In this document: positions 23,493-29,322 of the stretch, in pieces | Layout of the letters: each line of letters starts with the position of its first letter | Numbering within the stretch: the first letter of the stretch is position 1 | NCBI GenBank assembly: GCA_947361225.1 | Contig: CANAIK010000011.1 | Coordinates: forward strand, 1 to 38,245 | From: an uncultured bacterium | GTDB lineage: Bacteria; Cyanobacteriota; Vampirovibrionia; Gastranaerophilales; Gastranaerophilaceae | Direction: 5' to 3' | DNA: 38,245 bases | Notes under the pieces: model-generated | Told to the model about the DNA's origin: nothing | What the model saw: the letters and a program-made list of their open reading frames with translations, nothing else | Database searches by the model: none | Translations under genes and position numbers: made by a program

Positions 23493-23551
23493 AATACAAT
23501 CGAGAGTTAAAATTTAAAGGTTTTTGAGCGAACCTTTAAAGCTCGATTGCT
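23445..23551 (-). ncRNA. candidate antisense RNA (antitoxin), copy 2
   Basis: Equivalent of the copy 1 antisense RNA. Start near 23551; terminator stem arms at 23450-23458 and 23474-23482, with the T-run ending at 23445. It covers codons 17-31 and the 3' untranslated region of copy 2. Confidence 0.68.
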
Positions 23552-23554
23552 TTT
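23497..23554 (+). terminator. terminator of hydrophobic peptide message, copy 2
   Basis: Same two-part hairpin as in copy 1, followed by CTTTTAT. Confidence 0.75.
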
Positions 23555-23557
23555 ATC

Positions 23558-23586
23558 ATTATTTACTATATTCCCCCTTTTGTCAA
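23558..23586 (-). promoter_or_regulatory. antisense promoter, copy 2
   Basis: On the minus strand: TTGACA (23581-23586), 17 bases, AATAAT (23558-23563). Identical to copy 1. Confidence 0.78.
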
Positions 23587-23676
23587 GATGTAACATAGGA
23601 GGAGGTTGTAATTGAAATTTATAAAGATAGAAGTTTGAAAGTTCTTTTTAGTCAAAATCCTAAAATCACGATTGCG

Positions 23677-23991
23677 TTAATAATGACTGTTATTTCGCCG
23701 ATTGCGTCTTTGAGCGTTTGTTATAGGTTTCAGACTAAGGTTTTTTAAATGATTTTCTTTTTCTTCTTGCGCCCAGTAGATTTTAGCCAGAGTTTCAATC
23801 ACTGCGTCATTTCTTATTTTTGATTCTTCGTTTAGGAAATTGAAATCCTGGACATATTGCTGCATTGATTTAACTTCATCGGTTGAAATTATCATTTTTT
23901 CAACAATTGTATACATTTCTTCGCTTGATTTGAGAACAAGTTCAAGAGTTTCTTTTAATTCTTTAATTTCTTTTGATTTTTTTCTGCACAT
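23677..23991 (-). CDS. small helical orphan protein, 104 aa
   Basis: Not recognised. The sequence is hydrophilic and strongly helical: KEIKELKETLELVLKSSEEM near residues 7-26 is a likely coiled coil, and the C-terminus is basic and Asn/Arg-rich (NAQRRNRRNNSHY), possibly nucleic-acid binding. It is divergent from the XRE regulator with only 32 bases between the two starts, so they must share a control region. Its 3' end faces copy 2 of the toxin-like unit. Pairing of a small protein with a divergent XRE gene is common in phage-derived or accessory control modules, but no phage genes are present. Confidence 0.6.
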   Translation of the reverse strand: MCRKKSKEIKELKETLELVLKSSEEMYTIVEKMIISTDEVKSMQQYVQDFNFLNEESKIRNDAVIETLAKIYWAQEEKENHLKNLSLKPITNAQRRNRRNNSHY

Positions 23992-24023
23992 GTTGATTTA
24001 AAAAATATATTGTAGACGTAAAG

Positions 24024-24341
24024 ATGATAGAAAAGGCAAAAAATACATTTATCATAAGAAATATGATAAATAATGACGATATTAAGTGCATTTTCGGAAC
24101 TGCTGTAAAAAATTTAAGGCAGGAAAAAGGAATTACTCAAGAAAAGCTTGCAGAATTCCTTGATATAGAAAGACAAACTGTAGCCACGATTGAAACAGGT
24201 AAAAGATTTGTTTCAAGTGAATTGCTTTCTAAACTTTGCAATTTTTTCAATGTCGAACCTTATGTTTTCTTTGTCAAACAAGGTAAAACTTACACTAAGG
24301 AAGATTTAGACTATATTGAACAAATAACATTTAAAGCTTGA
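24024..24341 (+). CDS. XRE-family HTH regulator
   Basis: 105 residues from 24024; a second ATG at 24063 would give 92 residues and also precedes the whole HTH, and neither has a clear ribosome site. The Cro/C1-type HTH covers about residues 26-83 (VKNLRQEKGITQEKLAEFLD, then IERQTVATIETGKRFVSSEL, then LLSKLCNFFNVEP), with the typical Q-x-x-L-A and S/T-I-x-x-E/I-x-x-G patterns. It should bind DNA as a dimer and probably controls itself and the divergent orphan gene. It is the first of three HTH genes in a row. Confidence 0.88.
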   Translation: MIEKAKNTFIIRNMINNDDIKCIFGTAVKNLRQEKGITQEKLAEFLDIERQTVATIETGKRFVSSELLSKLCNFFNVEPYVFFVKQGKTYTKEDLDYIEQITFKA

Positions 24342-24474
24342 AAAAATTTACAATATTCTTTCTAAGATTAAAAAGTAAAAAATGTTTTAACTTAAGAGCT
24401 GTTCATTGTTTGATTCCTAAAATTGCCCGAAGTGTCGGGTAAATAAAATTAATACTACAATTATTATATTATTA

Positions 24475-24735
24475 ATGCAAGACGATGCTAAAATACTATA
24501 CAAGGCAATTTCCAGGGTAGTTGCCAAAATAAGAAAAGATAAAGGTATAAAATATACCGATTTTTGCTATGAAAACGATATTCCAATGTCAACTTATGAT
24601 GATATAATAAACCACAAAACAAAAGCTTCTTATTATAATGTTGCAAAGGTTGTTCGTGCGCTTGGGTTGAGTTTTGAGGAATTCGGAGCACTTTTGGATA
24701 AGGAACTACCCAAGGATTTTTTTAAGGAACTCTAG
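24475..24735 (+). CDS. small HTH protein, tandem paralogue 1
   Basis: 86 residues. A diverged HTH (KYTDFCYENDIPMSTYDDII near residues 26-45, then YYNVAKVVRALGLSFEEFGA near 53-72) is similar in layout to XRE domains. The last 32 residues (VAKVVRALGLSFEEF to the end KDFFKEL) are almost the same as in the next gene, while the first 54 share only about a third. It has no obvious ribosome site; an AT-rich upstream stretch (TATTATATTATTA) ends at the ATG, so the message may be leaderless. It may be a DNA-binding partner of the XRE protein. Confidence 0.78.
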   Translation: MQDDAKILYKAISRVVAKIRKDKGIKYTDFCYENDIPMSTYDDIINHKTKASYYNVAKVVRALGLSFEEFGALLDKELPKDFFKEL

Positions 24736-24794
24736 GTTTTTAGGTAAAAAATGGTTTAATTTATGAACTATTCATTATTAGAATTTAATTTTTT

Positions 24795-24812
24795 ATTACA
24801 TAGGTATGTAAT
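24795..24812. promoter_or_regulatory. perfect inverted repeat before the second HTH paralogue
   Basis: ATTACATA-GG-TATGTAAT, 8-bp arms, 34 bases before the ATG at 24846. Size and position suit an operator for a small HTH dimer, perhaps one of the three encoded here. No equivalent is present before the first paralogue. Confidence 0.45.
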
Positions 24813-24845
24813 ATTTGATTTTAATTTACCATTATCATAGATTTA

Positions 24846-25106
24846 ATGCAAGAAAAAGATTTAGAATTGTATAGAATCGTTGGAAAAGTTCTTCGACAGG
24901 AAAGATTGAGGAAGGATTTAAAGTTTACCATTTTTTGTTATGAGAATGATATTGCAACTTCTTCTTTAAACTCAATTGAGAATGCAAGGGCTCAAATATA
25001 TTTTTCCAACATTGCAAAGGTTGTTCGTGCGCTTGGGTTGAGTTTTGAAGAATTCGGAGCACTTTTGGATAAGGAATTACCCAAGGATTTTTTTAAGGAA
25101 TTATAG
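24846..25106 (+). CDS. small HTH protein, tandem paralogue 2
   Basis: 86 residues, same length as its neighbour. The N-terminal half differs (LELYRIVGKVLRQERLRKDL; FCYENDIATSSLNSIENARA), including the expected recognition helix, so the two probably bind different sites. The C-terminal 32 residues match apart from one Val/Ile change, and in the DNA (24640-24735 against 25011-25106) only 5 of 96 bases differ, mostly silent. This suggests gene conversion of the 3' part or a recent copy of that part. The region upstream (24743-24780) is also similar to that before paralogue 1 (24375-24412). Confidence 0.78.
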   Translation: MQEKDLELYRIVGKVLRQERLRKDLKFTIFCYENDIATSSLNSIENARAQIYFSNIAKVVRALGLSFEEFGALLDKELPKDFFKEL

Positions 25107-25207
25107 TTTTTTAGGGTAATTGTGTGTTAAAAGTGCTTAAAATATGACATTCGACTTGTCAACCCGTCACTTTTTCAATCTTTTCAACCTGTCACTTTTT
25201 TCAACCT

Positions 25208-25269
25208 GTCACCCTGAACTTGTTTCAGGGTCTTATCAATTTAAGATGCTGAAACAAGTTCAGGGTGAC
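25208..25269. repeat. REP-like palindromic element with 21-bp perfect arms
   Basis: Arms at 25208-25228 and 25249-25269 are exact reverse complements (outer part GTCACCCTGAAC, inner part TTGTTTCAG) around a 20-base centre. Each arm is itself nearly palindromic (CCCTGAA-CTTG-TTTCAGGG). A further partial arm, CAAGTTCAGGGTGAT, lies at 25279-25293, and three short units containing CAACC(T/C)GTCAC precede it (25164-25212). Palindromes with CCCTGAA..TTCAGGG are widely scattered in bacterial genomes and mobilised by unknown or RAYT-type means. The 243-base gap 25107-25349 holds nothing else. Confidence 0.82.
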
Positions 25270-25349
25270 GATTGTGGACAAGTTCAGGGTGATATTTTAT
25301 GGGTTTTTATAAGTCAAAAAGCCATTTTGTACGTTGGTTTGTTGCAAAT

Positions 25350-25622
25350 TTAAACTTTTAAAGATTTTTTTGCAAGATATTCTTCAAGACAAAGCGCTAA
25401 TTGATCAGGACAGCTTGTTGGTTTAGCGCCGCAGGTAATTCCTTTTAGTTTTTTTATAATTGTGTTAATATTCTCACCTGTAACAAGATTTTTAATCCCT
25501 TTGAGGTTGCCGTTGCATCCTCCAAAAAAATCGATGTTTTTTATTGTATCGTTCTCAATTTCAACCCTTATTAACTTCGAGCAAGTTCCTTTGGTTTCAT
25601 ATTCAATAATATTGTTATCCAT
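25350..25622 (-). CDS. TSCPD domain protein, 90 aa
   Basis: A small conserved protein named for its C-terminal TSCPDQLA motif (residues 70-77 here). Other conserved features are the early Cys in GTCSKLIRVEI, FFGGCNGNLKGI near 33-44, and GITCGAKPTSC near 61-71, giving four Cys that may hold a metal. The same domain is found at the end of some B12-dependent ribonucleotide reductases, but the role of the stand-alone form is unknown. GAGGA precedes the ATG. It is divergent from pgeF with 33 bases between the starts. Confidence 0.9.
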   Translation of the reverse strand: MDNNIIEYETKGTCSKLIRVEIENDTIKNIDFFGGCNGNLKGIKNLVTGENINTIIKKLKGITCGAKPTSCPDQLALCLEEYLAKKSLKV

Positions 25623-25655
25623 TTATAAATCCTCTTTTTAGTATATAATTATATT

Positions 25656-26342
25656 ATGTTTAAATCGAAAGAAATAATCAACAAAAAAGTTTTTTATTCA
25701 ACTTTAATTTCAATCCCTCATTTTTTTACAACAAGGGATTTAATTGTTAAGGACAACAAGGAATTAATTTGTCAATATTTGGATATTCCTAAAAAAAACT
25801 TAATTTGTCCTGTTCAAACTCATAGTGATAACGTTGAAATTGTTGATAGCAGAAGGGAATATCCTGATTGTGATTCTTTAATTTCGAATCAAAAAAATCT
25901 TGCGGTTTATCTTAATTTTGCCGATTGCACGCCTTTGGTTTTTTATGATTCCAAAAAAGAAGTTTGCGCAATCGCCCACGCAGGCTGGAGGGGAACAGCT
26001 AAAAAAATCGGAGTTAAGACGGTTTTAAGAATGGTTGAAACTTTTAATTGCAACCCAAGTGATATTATTGTCTTAATTGGTCCTTGCATTGGTTTTTCTT
26101 CTTTTGAAACAAGTTTTGAGGTTATTGACAACTTAAGGTCAACAATTAAGGATGATACAGGACTATTTGAGGACAACAAAGCGGATTTAAAGGGAATTAA
26201 CAAAAGACAATTAGAGGAAATTAACGTTAAAACCATTGATACTTGTCCTTATTGCACGGTTTTAGATAATGATAAATTTTTTTCCTACAGAAAAGAAAAC
26301 AAGACAAAAAATCGTCATAGCGCTGTAATTTGCTTAAAATAA
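25656..26342 (+). CDS. pgeF: peptidoglycan editing factor / multicopper-oxidase-like laccase domain protein
   Basis: YfiH/DUF152 family, 228 residues. Zinc ligands are in place: H56 (VQTHSDNV), C91 (FADCTPLVFYD) and H108 (IAHAGWRGT); IGPCIGFSSFE and the ending SYRKENKTKNRHSA are also typical. In E. coli the homologue prevents L-Ser from replacing L-Ala in peptidoglycan precursors; relatives have purine nucleoside phosphorylase or deaminase activity, so the exact reaction here is open. There is no ribosome site; the ATG directly follows TATAATTATATT, so a very short leader is likely. Confidence 0.92.
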   Translation: MFKSKEIINKKVFYSTLISIPHFFTTRDLIVKDNKELICQYLDIPKKNLICPVQTHSDNVEIVDSRREYPDCDSLISNQKNLAVYLNFADCTPLVFYDSKKEVCAIAHAGWRGTAKKIGVKTVLRMVETFNCNPSDIIVLIGPCIGFSSFETSFEVIDNLRSTIKDDTGLFEDNKADLKGINKRQLEEINVKTIDTCPYCTVLDNDKFFSYRKENKTKNRHSAVICLK

Positions 26343-26364
26343 AAGACCTTTTTTAAAAGGTCTT
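26337..26364 (-). terminator. hairpin between convergent genes, T-run on the minus strand
   Basis: AAGACCTTTT (26343-26352) and AAAAGGTCTT (26355-26364) form a 10-bp stem with a 2-base loop. On the minus strand it is followed by TTTATTTT, fitting termination of the 26388-26861 gene; on the plus strand it lies just after the pgeF stop and may also protect that message. Confidence 0.8.
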
Positions 26365-26387
26365 AAGTCAAAAAATCAAAGGAAAAG

Positions 26388-26861
26388 TTAATTTGATTTG
26401 CCCTCTTTTTCATCCGTAGTCTGTTTAGTGGAGAATGGATTGTACCCGTTTTTAGAATTCGGGTTTTTATCCTCAATATTAAACAGATTTATAACATCTT
26501 TGTTTTTTTCAATTTTTTTAGGCGCAGCCAGCTCGAATTGATCGATTGATTGCAATAGTTCGACATTTTTTTGTCCACGATAAAGATTCAACGCTGCGTT
26601 TGAATTCAGTTTTTGAACATTAATCGCTTCAATATAAAGTCCTTTTTGAGTTAAGGCAATTTGTTTTTGAAGCTCCGGAGTTGTTCTTGGAGAATACAAA
26701 TCAACCCCTAAATTTGCTCTATTAAATTTGGAATAATCAATAGAAACCACTTGAGGCTCTTGTTTTTTTGCGCTGGATAGAATTTCGCTTGAAACCCTGT
26801 CAACGCTGTTTATATCAATTCCTTTAATAGAATATAATGCTGTATTTGCCCTAAGCCCCAT
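26388..26861 (-). CDS. small orphan protein, 157 aa
   Basis: Not recognised. The N-terminus MGLRANTALYSIKGIDINSV is followed by a central helical part (ELQKQIALTQKGLYIEAINV, residues 64-83) and a Lys/Asn/Glu-rich, probably disordered C-terminal tail from about 112. LYSPRTTPELQKQ and LNLYRGQKN look like linker or binding segments. The central helical pattern loosely recalls axial flagellar proteins, but this is weak. The nearest ribosome-like GGAG is 14 bases before the ATG. It is divergent from the pyr operon and shares its promoter box with the gene at 119-514. Confidence 0.72.
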   Translation of the reverse strand: MGLRANTALYSIKGIDINSVDRVSSEILSSAKKQEPQVVSIDYSKFNRANLGVDLYSPRTTPELQKQIALTQKGLYIEAINVQKLNSNAALNLYRGQKNVELLQSIDQFELAAPKKIEKNKDVINLFNIEDKNPNSKNGYNPFSTKQTTDEKEGKSN

Positions 26862-26910
26862 TGTTTGTTCATTTCTCCACTTATTTTAAGTTGTCTTCCT
26901 TATATTAATA

Positions 26911-26969
26911 GTTACGGTACAATCGGTTATAAACTTTAAAAATTAAGATATATTTGTTACATTTATTAA
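26911..26969 (-). promoter_or_regulatory. candidate sigma-28-like promoter with upstream box (copy B)
   Basis: On the minus strand, TTAATAAATGTAACA (26955-26969) is followed 16 bases later by TAAAGTTT (26931-26938), the same pair and spacing as at 13-51. The box ends 94 bases before this gene's ATG and 92 before the ATG at 119. The -10 is poorer than in copy A (TACCGTAA at the 11-base spacing, 4 of 8). Shared elements are seen directly; the sigma factor is inferred. Confidence 0.42.
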
Positions 26970-26998
26970 TAAATATTTATTCTAAATTTTGTCTAAGT

Positions 26999-27081
26999 TA
27001 TAATGAGAACTATGAAAAGAAGAATTAAAAACAAATTATAATTATTAAAAACAAGAAGGTTTTTATCGCCTTCTTGTTTTT
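26999..27081 (+). promoter_or_regulatory. pyr operon promoter and candidate transcription attenuator
   Basis: TATAAT (26999-27004) gives a start near 27011. The leader of about 80 bases ends in a full intrinsic terminator: stem AAAAACAAGAAGG (27047-27059) with CCTTCTTGTTTTT (27069-27081), within a T-run that ends 3 bases before the pyrK ribosome site (AGGAG, 27085-27089). Upstream genes point the other way, so this terminator can only act on the pyr message. A second ATTAAAAACAA (27025-27035) repeats part of the 5' arm and could pair with the 3' arm to prevent termination. The sensed signal is unknown. Confidence 0.65.
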
Positions 27082-27093
27082 TATAGGAGTAAA

Positions 27094-27819
27094 ATGGAAA
27101 AAAAAGATTACAAAGGTAGTGTTGAACAAATTGAGCAAATTGCACTTGAAACTTATAAACTAATAATCTCGTCTTCCCTAAAAGAGGCAATTCCGGGGCA
27201 GTTTATCTCAATTTTGTGTCCGAATAAGACCCTAAGACGTCCTTTTAGTATTGCTCATTTTGATAGTGAAAAAAACGAATTAACTGTTCTGTTTAAACTT
27301 AAAGGAGAAGGGACAAACTATATTGCAAACTTAAAAAAAGGTGATGTTGTTAATTTTCTTGCTCCTTTAGGCAACGGGTTTGAGCTTGTTAATAAAAAAG
27401 CGCTTTTAGTGGGCGCAGGAATTGGGATTGCGCCGATGCTTTTTTTAAAAAAAGAGCTTGATAAGAAAAATATTGACAACTATTTTATCGCAGGTTTTAA
27501 AAACAACGAAGAAGTAATAAAAGGAGCGGATAAGACTGTTGTTGGAGGATCAGTTTTAGACGATATTGATTCAATAATAGAAGAAAAGAAAATCGAGCTT
27601 ATTTATTCTTGCGGACCCAATATTGTTTTAAAAAAATTGGCAGATATTGCACTTAAAAAAAATATTGAATCCCAACTGGCACTTGAGCGTGTAATGGCGT
27701 GTTCAATCGGGGTTTGCAGGGGATGTGTTATAAAGTTAATAAAAAAACAAGAAATTGTAACGGCAAGTGTTTGTAAGGACGGTCCTGTTTTTTTAGGAAG
27801 TGAAATAATATGGGATTAG
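27094..27819 (+). CDS. pyrK: dihydroorotate dehydrogenase, electron transfer subunit
   Basis: FAD and 2Fe-2S subunit that passes electrons from PyrD to NAD+. 241 residues. The ferredoxin-reductase-like FAD region has RRPFSIAHFD near 46-55, and the nucleotide region has LLVGAGIGIAPMLFLKKELD near 108-127. The C-terminal cluster is C-x4-C-x2-C-x15-C (CSIGVCRGC ... C), as in PyrK. It is the first gene of the UMP operon, just after the attenuator-like terminator, and overlaps pyrD by 10 bases. Its presence shows the NAD-linked class 1B enzyme, fitting anaerobic life. Confidence 0.95.
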   Translation: MEKKDYKGSVEQIEQIALETYKLIISSSLKEAIPGQFISILCPNKTLRRPFSIAHFDSEKNELTVLFKLKGEGTNYIANLKKGDVVNFLAPLGNGFELVNKKALLVGAGIGIAPMLFLKKELDKKNIDNYFIAGFKNNEEVIKGADKTVVGGSVLDDIDSIIEEKKIELIYSCGPNIVLKKLADIALKKNIESQLALERVMACSIGVCRGCVIKLIKKQEIVTASVCKDGPVFLGSEIIWD

Positions 27820-28748
27820 AAAAACTAAAAACAATATTAAAAAACCCGATTAGCGGTAATTGTCTGGAATTAAGAACCCCGATAATAGGTGCCAGCGGGA
27901 CTTATGGTTATGAAAGCGAATTTGAAGATTTTATCGACCTTAATTGTCTTGGGGCAGTTTCAACCAAAGGAATTACTTTAGAAAAAAGACCCGGAAACTC
28001 GGGTGAGCGCTTATTTGAAGTCCAAAACGGACTAATTAATCGAATCGGGCTGGAGAATATCGGAATTAATCGATTTATTGCGGAAAAACTTCCTATTCTG
28101 GAATCTAAAAATATCGATTTTTTGCTCAATATCGCAGGATCCACCGAAAAAGACTATGAAACCCTAGCGCTTATTGCAAATGAGAATAAAATTAAAGCTC
28201 TTGAAGTCAATGTTTCTTGTCCTAACGTAAAACAGGGCTGTTTGGAGTTTGGTTTAAATCCTGAGGGGTTATTTAAACTTATTAAGCTAATAAGAAAAAA
28301 CTACGAAGGGTTTTTAATTGTTAAACTATCTCCCAATACAACAGATATTAAACCCTTGGCAAGTGCCGTTGAAAAAGCGGGGGCTGATTGTATTAGCGCA
28401 ATTAACACCGTTCGGGGCTTGGGAGTTAAGATTAACTATAATTCTAATAAATTTATCAAAAAGTGCGTTTCAGGGGGATTATCGGGGGGTTGTATTAAAC
28501 CGATTGCCCTTTATATGGCATCAGAAATTAAAAGGGTTGCAAAAATTCCTCTTATTGCAATTGGCGGAATTGCAACCTTGGAAGATTTATTTGAGTTTAT
28601 TTATGTTGGAGCAGATGCGTTTCAAATTGGCAGTGCAAATTTTGTCAATCCTTCGATTTGTTCTAAATTGGCGCAGGAACTTAATCAATTTATGATAGAA
28701 AACAATTTTTCCGGTTTCGAAGAACTAAAAAAAGCAATAAAGGAGTAA
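27810..28748 (+). CDS. pyrD: dihydroorotate dehydrogenase, class 1B catalytic subunit
   Basis: Oxidises dihydroorotate to orotate with FMN. 312 residues. Family features are GASGTYGYESEFEDF near 29-43, KGITLEKRPGN near 53-63, the catalytic cysteine loop in LEVNVSCPNVKQG near 131-143, VKLSPNTTDI near 170, AINTVRGLG near 196-204, and the phosphate site IGGIATLEDLFEFIYVGADA near 251-270. A cysteine rather than serine base, with an adjacent pyrK, marks class 1B. pyrE starts 4 bases after its stop. Confidence 0.97.
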   Translation: MGLEKLKTILKNPISGNCLELRTPIIGASGTYGYESEFEDFIDLNCLGAVSTKGITLEKRPGNSGERLFEVQNGLINRIGLENIGINRFIAEKLPILESKNIDFLLNIAGSTEKDYETLALIANENKIKALEVNVSCPNVKQGCLEFGLNPEGLFKLIKLIRKNYEGFLIVKLSPNTTDIKPLASAVEKAGADCISAINTVRGLGVKINYNSNKFIKKCVSGGLSGGCIKPIALYMASEIKRVAKIPLIAIGGIATLEDLFEFIYVGADAFQIGSANFVNPSICSKLAQELNQFMIENNFSGFEELKKAIKE

Positions 28749-28752
28749 ATTA

Positions 28753-29322
28753 ATGAATAATGTTGAAGAATTATTAATACAAGCAAAAGGACTTTTAAAA
28801 GGGCATTTTTGTCTAACTTCGGGGTTGCATTCGGATACTTATTTTCAATGTGCTTCTTTGTATCAATACCCTAAAATTGTTGAAAAATTAGCGTTTGGAT
28901 TAGGGGAACAACTAAAGAATATTGAATTCGATACAATTGTAGCTCCTGCAATCGGCGCTGTTATTTTTGGCTATGAAGTTTCAAGACAAACCGATAAAAG
29001 AAATCTTTTTGTTGAAAGAAAAGACGGGGTCATGGCGCTAAGACGTGGTTATAGCTTAAAAAAAGGGGAAAAAGTCGTAATTATAGAAGACGTTATAACA
29101 ACCGCAAGAACAATTTTTGAAACCGTTGAGGCTATTAAAGAATTCGATTGTGAGGTTGTCGGGGTTGGATGTATTGTTGATAGAACCCAAGGAAAGCTCG
29201 ATGATAAACTAAAAATTTATTCTTTATTAAAACAATCCCCGATAACCTACGACCCTAAGGATTGTCCTTTGTGCAAATCCGGGGTTGAACTTGTAAAACC
29301 CGGAAGCAGGGTGGGCAAATGA
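28753..29322 (+). CDS. pyrE: orotate phosphoribosyltransferase
   Basis: Joins orotate and PRPP to form OMP. 189 residues. FCLTSGLHSDTYFQCASLYQ near 19-38 and the PRPP-binding motif VVIIEDVITTARTIFETVEA near 108-127 identify it; the usual TTGGS/T loop reads TTART here, a mild departure. The C-terminal part has CPLCKSGVELVKPGSR, typical of the Thermus/archaeal-like and clostridial OPRT branch rather than the E. coli type. Its last bases overlap the pyrB ATG by 4. Confidence 0.95.
   Translation: MNNVEELLIQAKGLLKGHFCLTSGLHSDTYFQCASLYQYPKIVEKLAFGLGEQLKNIEFDTIVAPAIGAVIFGYEVSRQTDKRNLFVERKDGVMALRRGYSLKKGEKVVIIEDVITTARTIFETVEAIKEFDCEVVGVGCIVDRTQGKLDDKLKIYSLLKQSPITYDPKDCPLCKSGVELVKPGSRVGK

Larger units (their letters stand above)
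23269..23590 (+). repeat. 322-bp direct repeat, copy 2 (type I toxin-antitoxin-like unit)
   Basis: Second copy, offset exactly 336 bases from the first and separated from it by the 14-base spacer CTAACTTTATTTAG (23255-23268). After the unit the sequences diverge at once (TAACATAGG here). By-eye identity over the whole unit, including non-coding parts, indicates recent duplication or continuing gene conversion. Confidence 0.95.

Noticed and set aside
22933-23590. CRISPR array or insertion sequence
   Set aside because: Only two long units with a 14-base spacer, no short repeats, no transposase and no terminal inverted repeats.
23591-23640. Possible extra peptide gene after copy 2 (AGGAGGAGG followed by TTG)
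   Set aside because: The frame ends after 7 codons and has no further support; possibly a decayed fragment.
24421-24440. Hairpin CCCGA-AGTG-TCGGG as terminator of the XRE gene
   Set aside because: Stem of only 5 bp and no T-run after it.
25144-25353. 69-codon plus-strand frame with a CHPELVSGS-type peptide
   Set aside because: It is the translation of the REP-like palindrome; frames of this kind are common spurious predictions and have no ribosome site here.
27012-27041. Nine-codon leader peptide gene upstream of pyrK
   Set aside because: The predicted transcript start lies at or next to its ATG and there is no ribosome site; kept only as a remark in the attenuator finding.
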